From Bacteroidota bacterium (GTDB taxonomy: Bacteria; Bacteroidota; Rhodothermia; Rhodothermales; UBA10348): a DNA stretch of 6,524 bases. The notes under the pieces were generated by a model. The model saw only the letters and a program-made list of their open reading frames with translations, was not told the origin of the DNA and searched no databases. The number at the start of each line of letters is the position of its first letter. Position 1 is the first letter of the stretch. The stretch spans positions 1 through 6,524 of the forward strand of contig JAHEEH010000117.1 of NCBI GenBank assembly GCA_024640835.1. Direction: 5' to 3'. Shown here one piece after another: positions 1 to 4,848 of the stretch. The position numbers and the translations under genes were made by a program.

Positions 1-1
1 G

Positions 2-247
2 GGCCCGAATGTCGAGGCCTATCGCACCCTGGGGTCCAGGCTCAAGGCGACGCGGATCACGGCGTCCGGTGGCGTGGGCGACTACCGCGACCTCGTCGCG
101 CTCGCCTCCCTGAAGGACGTCGGAGTCGACTCGGTCATCGTGGGTCGCGCGCTGTACGAGAACCGGTTTCCGTGCCAGGCGCTCTGGTGCTGGCACACGA
201 AGGACGAGGTGGACCTGGACAGCTTCTCGACGGCGCGCCTCGCCTAG
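2..247 (+). CDS. hisA: HisA, phosphoribosylformimino-AICAR ribotide isomerase, C-terminal part
   Basis: The window opens inside this gene; 81 residues and a TAG stop remain, about the last third of a ~245-260 residue TIM-barrel enzyme. HisA catalyses the Amadori isomerisation of ProFAR to PRFAR, step 4 of histidine synthesis, in the cytoplasm. Visible are the phosphate-binding loop I-T-A-S-G-G-V-G (fragment residues 19-26) and the second phosphate loop V-G-R-A-L-Y-E-N (47-54), in the order and spacing expected for barrel strands 7 and 8. HisF shares this fold, but V-G-R-A-L-Y-E is the HisA wording. After the barrel comes an unusual tail, F-P-C-Q-A-L-W-C-W and then V-D-L-D-S-F-S-T, about 25 residues past the normal end; I associate such tails with FCB-group HisA proteins, from memory only. 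hisF, the usual next gene, does not follow. The start lies outside the window. Confidence 0.9.
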   Translation, partial: GPNVEAYRTLGSRLKATRITASGGVGDYRDLVALASLKDVGVDSVIVGRALYENRFPCQALWCWHTKDEVDLDSFSTARLA

Positions 248-265
248 GGCAATCCCGTATGACCG

Positions 266-299
266 GCCGCCGTCCTTCGGGCCGAATGCGGGAGGCGGC
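266..299 (+). terminator. Imperfect GC-rich hairpin downstream of hisA, possible terminator
   Basis: Bases 266-271 (GCCGCC) pair perfectly with 294-299 (GGCGGC). After one mismatch (272/293) the stem continues with 273-275 pairing to 290-292, one of these a G-T wobble. The 14-base loop (276-289) contains its own short inverted repeat, TTCGG/CCGAA. It starts 19 bases after the hisA stop, a sensible place for a transcript end. There is no T-rich run after it, so it is not a classic intrinsic terminator; in GC-rich genomes such hairpins also arise by chance. The rest of the 248-403 spacer holds a small AT-rich patch (AATAAT, 323-328) but no convincing promoter pair. Confidence 0.3.
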
Positions 300-403
300 A
301 CGCGGCCCGTGCAACTGCGGGCAATAATCTCCCGTACCGGGACGTTCAGAAACAGGTCGGACGACGCTTCTTCCCGCACCTGCCATCTCTCCCGGTCACC
401 CCC

Positions 404-898
404 ATGTCTACCGAGAAAACCACCCGGCGCGACCGGGTCATCATGGGCCTGGGCATCGTTGCCCTGCTGCTCTTCGTCGCGAACATCTTCACGATGGTGA
501 AGCAGCGGTTCTTCGATCATCGCCCGCACGGCGAGACCGTGGTCGTGCACGAGATGCATCCGGTGCCGCATGTGATACCTTCGCCGCACATCGTGGTGGC
601 GCCCCGATTCCAGTACGGGATCCACGTCCGCACCGAGCGATCGGCCCGGACCAGGGCGCTGCTCGCCCTGAAGGTCCGGCTGGATGAAGAGGCGAACCGC
701 CTGTCCGCGGAGGCCGCGCAGCTCGCCGACGCCGGGTACGAGGATGCGTCGATCTCCCTGCGGGAATCGGTGGACGACGTCAGGATCCGGATCGACGAAC
801 TGCAGCGCGAACTCGACCGGATGCAGGAGCGGATGGAATCGGAACTGGAAAAGGTCGACGAGCTGAGCTTCACCGTGGTGACGCCGTCGGGCAACTGA
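404..898 (+). CDS. Small single-span membrane protein with His-rich linker and coiled coil, unknown function
   Basis: This 164-residue protein is not one I recognise. It has three parts. Residues 1-13 are short, polar and basic. Residues 14-32 are a hydrophobic span (G-L-G-I-V-A-L-L-L-F-V-A), with positive charge on the N-terminal side and no signal-peptidase site, so it looks like an uncleaved anchor with the bulk outside the cytoplasm, although K33 and R35 also flank the far end. Residues 39-74 carry seven histidines (39, 42, 49, 52, 56, 62, 74) among prolines and valines. Residues ~76-152 are charged with heptad-like spacing of Leu/Ile/Val/Met and should form one or two long helices (coiled coil). 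No Shine-Dalgarno sequence precedes the ATG; the upstream bases are C-rich. The reading frame is supported by the clear domain layout. A metal-binding or envelope-sensing role is possible but unproven. Confidence 0.72.
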   Translation: MSTEKTTRRDRVIMGLGIVALLLFVANIFTMVKQRFFDHRPHGETVVVHEMHPVPHVIPSPHIVVAPRFQYGIHVRTERSARTRALLALKVRLDEEANRLSAEAAQLADAGYEDASISLRESVDDVRIRIDELQRELDRMQERMESELEKVDELSFTVVTPSGN

Positions 899-1370
899 GG
901 GGCCCGTCCGAAACCGCTTCGTCTCCGAGCAGCGCCACCAGGGCCGCCAGGGCTTCCCCGTGGATTCCCGGCTCACCCGATTCGCGGGGCCCCGCCACGT
1001 TGAGCACGTCCGGGCGCGTGCTTCGAAGCCAGGCCCTCGTCTCGCGGATGCCTCCCGGATCCACCAGGCTCCAGACGTGCACCGGCCTGCCCTCGGACCG
1101 CGCACTATCCCGCGTGAACAGGCTTCCCCCCGCGAGCCGCCCACGGCAAAGGATGAGGGTCGCATCCGCATCCCGGACGTTCAGCACGGTCCGCTCGGCG
1201 TAGTCGCGGGTCCCGGTTTCCGTCAGGGGATATCGCTCCGGAATCACCCCGTCCTCCGCCCGCCGTCCCTTCGGACACCATCCTCCCGTCGTGATGCCGC
1301 AAGTCGCGGCCGCGTCGAGAGCCGCCCGGTCGACCCCGGTCTGTCCCCCGCTGACGATCATCCGTATCAT
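870..1370 (-). CDS. cpYpsA-related SLOG-family protein ('putative molybdenum carrier')
   Basis: This 166-residue cytoplasmic protein begins M-I-R-M-I-V-S-G-G-Q-T-G-V-D-R, the hallmark of the cpYpsA/'putative molybdenum carrier' family (Pfam PF12694 from memory). Further family blocks are G-G-W-C-P-K-G-R at 29-36 with A-E-D-G-x-I-P at 38-44, Y-P-L at 47-49, N-V-R-D-A-D-A-T-L-I-L at 64-74, G-G-S at 81-83, and V-L-N-V-A-G-P-R-E-S at 122-131. The Rossmann-like SLOG fold is thought to bind a nucleotide or related ligand through the glycine-rich loops; the molybdenum-carrier label is by structural analogy and the true substrate is unknown. The frame stays open upstream to 1691, but family similarity starts exactly at the chosen ATG, and the upstream part overlaps the divergent ligase gene. 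The last ~15 residues are not family-like and overlap the 3' end of the 404-898 gene. No Shine-Dalgarno sequence is seen. Confidence 0.88.
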   Translation of the reverse strand: MIRMIVSGGQTGVDRAALDAAATCGITTGGWCPKGRRAEDGVIPERYPLTETGTRDYAERTVLNVRDADATLILCRGRLAGGSLFTRDSARSEGRPVHVWSLVDPGGIRETRAWLRSTRPDVLNVAGPRESGEPGIHGEALAALVALLGDEAVSDGPLSCPTASPR

Positions 1371-1377
1371 GGCCGCA
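1362..1377 (+). promoter_or_regulatory. Candidate promoter-like motif upstream of the RNA ligase-like gene (copy 1)
   Basis: The 16 bases CCGTATCATGGCCGCA match 14 of 16 bases with a second copy at 1955-1970, each upstream of a plus-strand gene start (32 bases here, 17 at the second). The core TATCWTGG resembles the Bacteroidota -7 element TAnnTTTG. No -33 TTG is evident at the expected distance. This copy overlaps the first codons of the minus-strand gene, whose Met-Ile-Arg codons could explain the similarity by chance. Confidence 0.25.
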
Positions 1378-1395
1378 AGCCGCTCGAGCCGACCC

Positions 1396-1400
1396 GAAGG
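1396..1400 (+). promoter_or_regulatory. Ribosome binding site supporting the TTG start at 1410
   Basis: GAAGG lies nine bases before the TTG at 1410. It is the best Shine-Dalgarno candidate in the window and, together with the conserved protein N-terminus right after it (R-L-F-F-A-F-D-L-P), decides the start of the 1410-1946 gene. Confidence 0.55.
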
Positions 1401-1409
1401 TACGTCCCC

Positions 1410-1946
1410 TTGCGCCTCTTCTTCGCCTTCGATCTGCCGCGTGACCAGCGCGAAAGGCTGGCGGCCCTCCTCCCCGATCCGGCTCCCGGCGTGCGCCGGG
1501 TCCCGCCGGATCGTCTGCACGTGACGCTGCGGTGGGTCGGCAACGTGCCCGAAACGACGCGCAGTGCCCTCGTCGACCGGTTCTCCCGCCTCGCATGGCC
1601 CACAGGGGCGGCCCGGATCAGCGGTGTGGGCACGTTCCCGAATCCGGGCCGTCCTCGGGTGCTCTGGGCGGGGATCGAAGCGGACGCCCACGTCCGCGAC
1701 GTGCGACAGGGCCTGGAAATGCTATGCCGCGACGCCGGGGTCGATCCCGATCCCGTTCCGTGGAGACCCCACGTGACCCTGGGCCGCATGAAGGGCGGAC
1801 GGCCGGAGTGGCTGTCCGGATTCGTCGCGGAGCACGAAGCCCTTGCGATGGAGCCTTTCGGCGTCGGGAGCATCACCCTGTACGACAGCATTCCAGGTGC
1901 CACGGGCGTGCGGTACGAGCCGGTCGCCACGTGCACGGCGGGCTGA
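1410..1946 (+). CDS. thpR: RNA 2',3'-cyclic phosphodiesterase (2'-5' RNA ligase family)
   Basis: Starting at TTG, this 178-residue protein has the usual length (~175-190) of bacterial ThpR/LigT enzymes of the 2H phosphoesterase superfamily. It opens R-L-F-F-A-F-D-L-P, typical of the family, and holds both catalytic H-x-T motifs: H37-V-T-L-R and H121-V-T-L-G-R. Further family features are F-P at 76-77 and R-V-L-W-A-G-I at 83-89. The enzyme hydrolyses 2',3'-cyclic phosphate RNA ends to 2'-phosphates and can join certain 2'-5' ends in vitro; its cellular role is not settled. The frame is open upstream to an ATG at 960, but that part is antisense to the cpYpsA gene and not family-like. Start-to-start it is 39 bases from that divergent gene, and it leads a plus-strand gene series, with 41 bases to the next start. 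Confidence 0.9.
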   Translation: MRLFFAFDLPRDQRERLAALLPDPAPGVRRVPPDRLHVTLRWVGNVPETTRSALVDRFSRLAWPTGAARISGVGTFPNPGRPRVLWAGIEADAHVRDVRQGLEMLCRDAGVDPDPVPWRPHVTLGRMKGGRPEWLSGFVAEHEALAMEPFGVGSITLYDSIPGATGVRYEPVATCTAG

Positions 1947-1954
1947 GCGCCCAC

Positions 1955-1970
1955 CCGTATCTTGGTCGCA
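1955..1970 (+). promoter_or_regulatory. Candidate promoter-like motif upstream of the aminotransferase gene (copy 2)
   Basis: CCGTATCTTGGTCGCA sits in the 41-base gap between the ligase stop and the ATG at 1988 and matches 14 of 16 bases with positions 1362-1377. Bases 1958-1965 (TATCTTGG) match the Bacteroidota -7 consensus TAnnTTTG at all but one defined base. A -33 TTG is not present at the expected spacing. If real, the aminotransferase and the genes behind it would have their own promoter. Confidence 0.33.
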
Positions 1971-1987
1971 CATTCAGGCCTCCAGCG

Positions 1988-3151
1988 ATGCTTCCCTCCC
2001 AGCGGTCCCTGTTCACCCTTCCGGACGACCTGCACTACCTGAACTGTGCGTACATGTCCCCGATCGCCCGGTCGGTCGAGGAGGCCGGGATCGAGGGCAT
2101 CCGGCGCAAGCGGAATCCGGCACTCGTGACCCCTTCGGACTTCTTCGAAGACGGCGAAGCGGTTCGAGGGGAGTTCGCCGCACTGGTCGGCATCGCGGAT
2201 CCCCGGCGTGTCGCCCTCGTCCCGTCGGTCTCGTACGGCATCGCCGCGGCCGCCCGGAATCTCGAGGTACCGCCCGGATCCCGCATCGTGCTCCTGCACG
2301 AGCAGTTTCCGAGCAACGTGTACACGTGGCACCGCCTGGCCGGGGAACGGCGGGCCGAGCTGGTCACGGTCCGGCCGCCCGCCGGCACGGGGCGCGGCGA
2401 GGGCTGGAACCGGGCCGTGCTCGAGGCGATCGACTCCCGCACCGCCATCGTCGCCCTGCCGCACGTGCACTGGGCCGACGGCACGGTCTTCGACCTGGCC
2501 GCCGTCGCGGCACGGACGCGCGACGTGGGAGCGGCCCTCATCGTGGACGGAACCCAGTCGGTCGGCGCCTTTCCCTTTCCGATGGACGAGATCCGGCCCG
2601 ACGCCCTCGTCTGCGCGGGCTACAAGTGGCTCATGGGACCGTACTCGACCGGGGTGGCCTTCTACGGGGAACGGTTCGACCACGGCGTCCCGCTGGAAGA
2701 GAACTGGATCGCACGCCTGGGGAGCGAGCGCTTCGCCGGCCTCGTCGACTACCAGTCGGAGTATGCCCCCGGCGCCACGCGGTACGACGTCGGCGAGCGG
2801 AGCAATTTCATCCTGATGCCCATGCTGCTCGCCGCGCTGCGGCTGGTGCGGTCCTGGGGTGTCGACGAGATCCAGGCGACGGTCCGGCACCTGTCCGCGC
2901 CCGTCGTGGAGCGCGCGCGGGAGCTCGGCTACGGCGTGGAGGAGGCGACGCGGCGGGCGGGGCACCTGTTCGGCATCCGGACTCCGAAGGGAATCGACCT
3001 CGATCGCCTTCGGACGGTGCTGGAAAAACGACGGATCAGCGTTTCGGTCCGGGGCGATGCGATCCGCGTGGCTCCTCACGTGTATAACGGCGCCGACGAC
3101 GTCGATGCGCTCATCCGGGCGCTGGAAGACGTCGTCAGGGGAAACACCTGA
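1988..3151 (+). CDS. Class V aminotransferase-fold PLP-dependent enzyme
   Basis: This 387-residue protein has the fold-type I, class V signature. The N-terminal L-H-Y-L-N-C-A-Y-M-S-P (15-25) resembles the substrate-entry segment of this class. H159-V-H161-W and then D-G-T-V-F-D-L, D187-G-T-Q190-S-V-G and A-G-Y-K213-W-L-M-G-P carry the expected PLP contacts: D187 at the pyridine nitrogen, Q190 next to the ring hydroxyl, and K213 forming the Schiff base. R360 in I-R-V-A-P-H-V-Y-N fits the substrate-carboxylate arginine. Length is normal for the class (~380-410). No cysteine follows K213, which argues against an IscS/SufS-type cysteine desulfurase; relatives are often labelled isopenicillin N epimerase-like or simply class V aminotransferase. 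The true substrate cannot be read from sequence. The ATG at 1988 has no clear Shine-Dalgarno sequence but directly precedes the conserved start. The lolA-like gene begins five bases after its stop. Confidence 0.88.
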   Translation: MLPSQRSLFTLPDDLHYLNCAYMSPIARSVEEAGIEGIRRKRNPALVTPSDFFEDGEAVRGEFAALVGIADPRRVALVPSVSYGIAAAARNLEVPPGSRIVLLHEQFPSNVYTWHRLAGERRAELVTVRPPAGTGRGEGWNRAVLEAIDSRTAIVALPHVHWADGTVFDLAAVAARTRDVGAALIVDGTQSVGAFPFPMDEIRPDALVCAGYKWLMGPYSTGVAFYGERFDHGVPLEENWIARLGSERFAGLVDYQSEYAPGATRYDVGERSNFILMPMLLAALRLVRSWGVDEIQATVRHLSAPVVERARELGYGVEEATRRAGHLFGIRTPKGIDLDRLRTVLEKRRISVSVRGDAIRVAPHVYNGADDVDALIRALEDVVRGNT

Positions 3152-3156
3152 TCCCG

Positions 3157-3783
3157 ATGCCTCGAGTCCTCGCCAGCCTGCTGCTCTGCCTCATCGCCGC
3201 CGCCCCGGCCGCCTCGGCCCAGGACGGCGAAGCGCTGTTGGGCCGGCTTCGCACCCGCTTCGAGTCCGTCCGGACGTTCCGTGCGGAATTTTCGCAGCGG
3301 ACCTCCTCACCGATCTTCGACAGTGGAGAAGAGGTCATCCGGGGGACGCTCTTCGTGCGGGGAGACCGATATCGCCTGGAATCCCGCACGCGCACGCTGG
3401 TCAACGACTCCAAAACGCTGTGGGTGTATGACGCCTCCGAGCAGCAGGTCCTCGTGAGCGACTACGTCGAGGACGAGTACACGTTTTCCATCACCGGCTT
3501 CCTGTACCGGTTCGACGAGCGCTGGCAGTTCGAGACGGTGGAGCGGGCGGACGACGGCTGGCTCCTGCATCTTCTCCCCAGGAACCCCGACGACTTTTTC
3601 CGCTCGGTCGCCGTTTCGATGCGGCAGTCCGACAGTATGGTGACGAGCGTCCGTGTGGTCGACGCCAACGAGGTCACCATGGTGTTCACCCTCGACGACC
3701 TGGTGGAGAATCCGCCGCTGGACGATTCCGTCTTCCGATTCGACGCCCCCGACGGGGTCGAGGTCGTGGACCTGCGAAGCTGA
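3157..3783 (+). CDS. lolA: LolA-family outer-membrane lipoprotein carrier, periplasmic
   Basis: This 208-residue protein has a clear Sec signal peptide: a hydrophobic core L-L-L-C-L-I-A-A-A (8-16) and likely cleavage after A19-S-A21. The mature part reads as a LolA/LppC-like beta-barrel-type carrier: an F-x-S-V-x-T-F-x-A-x-F-S-Q helix-to-strand start (~35-47), G-T-L-F-V-R-G-D-R-Y-R-L-E-S, K-T-L-W-V-Y-D and Q-Q-V-L-V-S-D-Y in the middle, and F-T-L-D-D-L then P-L-D-D-S-V-F-R-F-D-A-P-D-G-V near the end, all usual wording of the family. LolA carries lipoproteins through the periplasm from the LolCDE complex to the outer membrane; in organisms lacking LolB the final step differs. Its presence supports a two-membrane cell. 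It lies 5 bases after the aminotransferase and 8 before the flippase-like gene, probably one transcript. Only a weak GGGGAAA stands upstream of the start. Confidence 0.88.
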   Translation: MPRVLASLLLCLIAAAPAASAQDGEALLGRLRTRFESVRTFRAEFSQRTSSPIFDSGEEVIRGTLFVRGDRYRLESRTRTLVNDSKTLWVYDASEQQVLVSDYVEDEYTFSITGFLYRFDERWQFETVERADDGWLLHLLPRNPDDFFRSVAVSMRQSDSMVTSVRVVDANEVTMVFTLDDLVENPPLDDSVFRFDAPDGVEVVDLRS

Positions 3784-3791
3784 CCGCCCGC

Positions 3792-4841
3792 ATGGCCTCT
3801 CCACCCCGCAACCGCCTCTTCCAGCTCGGCAGCTTCGCCCTGGCAGGAGGGCTGCTGTACCTGGCGCTCCGGGGCGTCGACTTCGACCAGGTCGCCGGCG
3901 ACCTGCGGGCCGCGTCCTGGGGCTGGCTCATCCCCATGGCGTTCGTGACCCTGTTCAGCCACTGGCTGCGCGCCTGGCGCTGGACGCTCCTGCTCGATGC
4001 CCTGCCGGACGGCGAGGAACCCAGGGCACCGGTGCCGATCCGGGGGGCCTTCGAAGCGCTCATGATCGGCTACATGGTCAACTACGCGGCGCCGAGACTG
4101 GGAGAAGTGATCCGCACGGCCAACGTGGCGGCCCGGTACAAAATCCGGTTCAGTGCCACGCTCGGGACCGTGGTCGTCGAGCGGGTCGTCGACGTGGCCA
4201 TCCTGGCGCTCGCCCTGCTCACCGTTCCGATCGTGTTCACGGACCGGATCGGGCCGCTCCGGGAACAGCTCCTCCAGCCCGCGTCCGTGTGGGCAGACCG
4301 GATTCCGCTCGGAGTGCTTGCCGCCGTCGCCCTGTTCGTTGGGGTCGCGGGCTTCTTCGCGTACCGCCGCATGACCGTCTCCGGCCCGAACGGAAAGGCA
4401 GGACGCATCCGCCGCACGCTGGGGTCGTTCAGCGACGGTCTCCAGGGGCTCGTCCGCACGAGGCGGCGCGGAGCGCTGGTCCTCACGACGGTGGGCATGT
4501 GGCTGTGCTACGGCGCGATGGCCCACCTTCCGTTCATGATGTTCGGACTCGACGCGGCCTACGGCATCACCGCGCTCGACTCGTGGGGCATCATGCTGCT
4601 GGGGGCCATCGGCGTGGCGATCCCCTCGCCCGGCGGCGTGGGCTCGTATCATTACATCACGATCCAGGCGCTCGTACTCCTGTTCGCCATGCCGCAGGCG
4701 CAAGCCGCGACCTACGCTCTCGTTACGCACGCCGGCCAGCTCGTGCTGTACGTGACGGTCGGTTTCGCGGCCCTGGTGGCGCAGGGAGGCGGTCTGGCGG
4801 CCATTCTCCGACCCGATGCGGTACCTGCCGAAGAGAAGTGA
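3792..4841 (+). CDS. Flippase-like integral membrane protein (lysylphosphatidylglycerol synthase TM-region family, YbhN/AglD type)
   Basis: A 349-residue polytopic protein. Hydrophobic spans are near residues 12-28, 45-60, 132-150, 171-190, 228-248, 263-280, 290-308 and 316-334, plus a weaker segment near 85-100, fitting the 300-350 residue, roughly eight-span PF03706/TIGR00374 family. Family landmarks: W-R-W at ~62-64, N-Y-A-A-P-R-L-G-E-V-I-R-T in the first third, V-V-V-E130-R131-V-V-D134, and P278-S-P-G-G-V-G-S-Y in the second half, close to the P-x-P-G-G-x-G motif of the group. It lacks the C-terminal aminoacyl-transferase domain of full MprF, so it is a flippase-only form. Relatives move or help make lipid-linked products (aminoacyl-lipids, hopanoid export, archaeal glycosylation); the substrate here is unknown. 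It sits 8 bases after lolA and 7 before the next gene. No clear Shine-Dalgarno sequence. Confidence 0.88.
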   Translation: MASPPRNRLFQLGSFALAGGLLYLALRGVDFDQVAGDLRAASWGWLIPMAFVTLFSHWLRAWRWTLLLDALPDGEEPRAPVPIRGAFEALMIGYMVNYAAPRLGEVIRTANVAARYKIRFSATLGTVVVERVVDVAILALALLTVPIVFTDRIGPLREQLLQPASVWADRIPLGVLAAVALFVGVAGFFAYRRMTVSGPNGKAGRIRRTLGSFSDGLQGLVRTRRRGALVLTTVGMWLCYGAMAHLPFMMFGLDAAYGITALDSWGIMLLGAIGVAIPSPGGVGSYHYITIQALVLLFAMPQAQAATYALVTHAGQLVLYVTVGFAALVAQGGGLAAILRPDAVPAEEK

Positions 4842-4848
4842 CGGAGCG

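Noticed and set aside
323..328. AATAAT as a sigma-70 -10 box for the 404-898 gene
   Set aside because: No -35-like sequence lies 16-18 bases upstream, and a single AT-rich hexamer is not enough evidence.
960..1409. N-terminal extension of the RNA ligase-like gene to an ATG at 960
   Set aside because: It is antisense to the cpYpsA gene, unlike the 2H family in sequence, and would nearly double the normal length; TTG at 1410 with GAAGG upstream fits better.
1371..1691. N-terminal extension of the minus-strand cpYpsA gene up to an ATG at 1691
   Set aside because: The extra 107 residues show no family similarity and are antisense to the conserved first half of the ligase-like gene; the family motif begins exactly at the ATG at 1370.
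1367..3079. A 570-codon open frame on the minus strand, and similar long minus frames at 3462-4865 and 4723-5913
   Set aside because: They lie antisense to genes with clear family motifs. Their translations are rich in Arg, Gly, Pro, Asp and His without domain motifs, as expected for stop-poor shadow frames in GC-rich DNA.
1988..3151. Cysteine desulfurase (IscS/SufS/CsdA) identity for the PLP enzyme
   Set aside because: There is no cysteine after the PLP lysine, so the persulfide-forming residue is missing.
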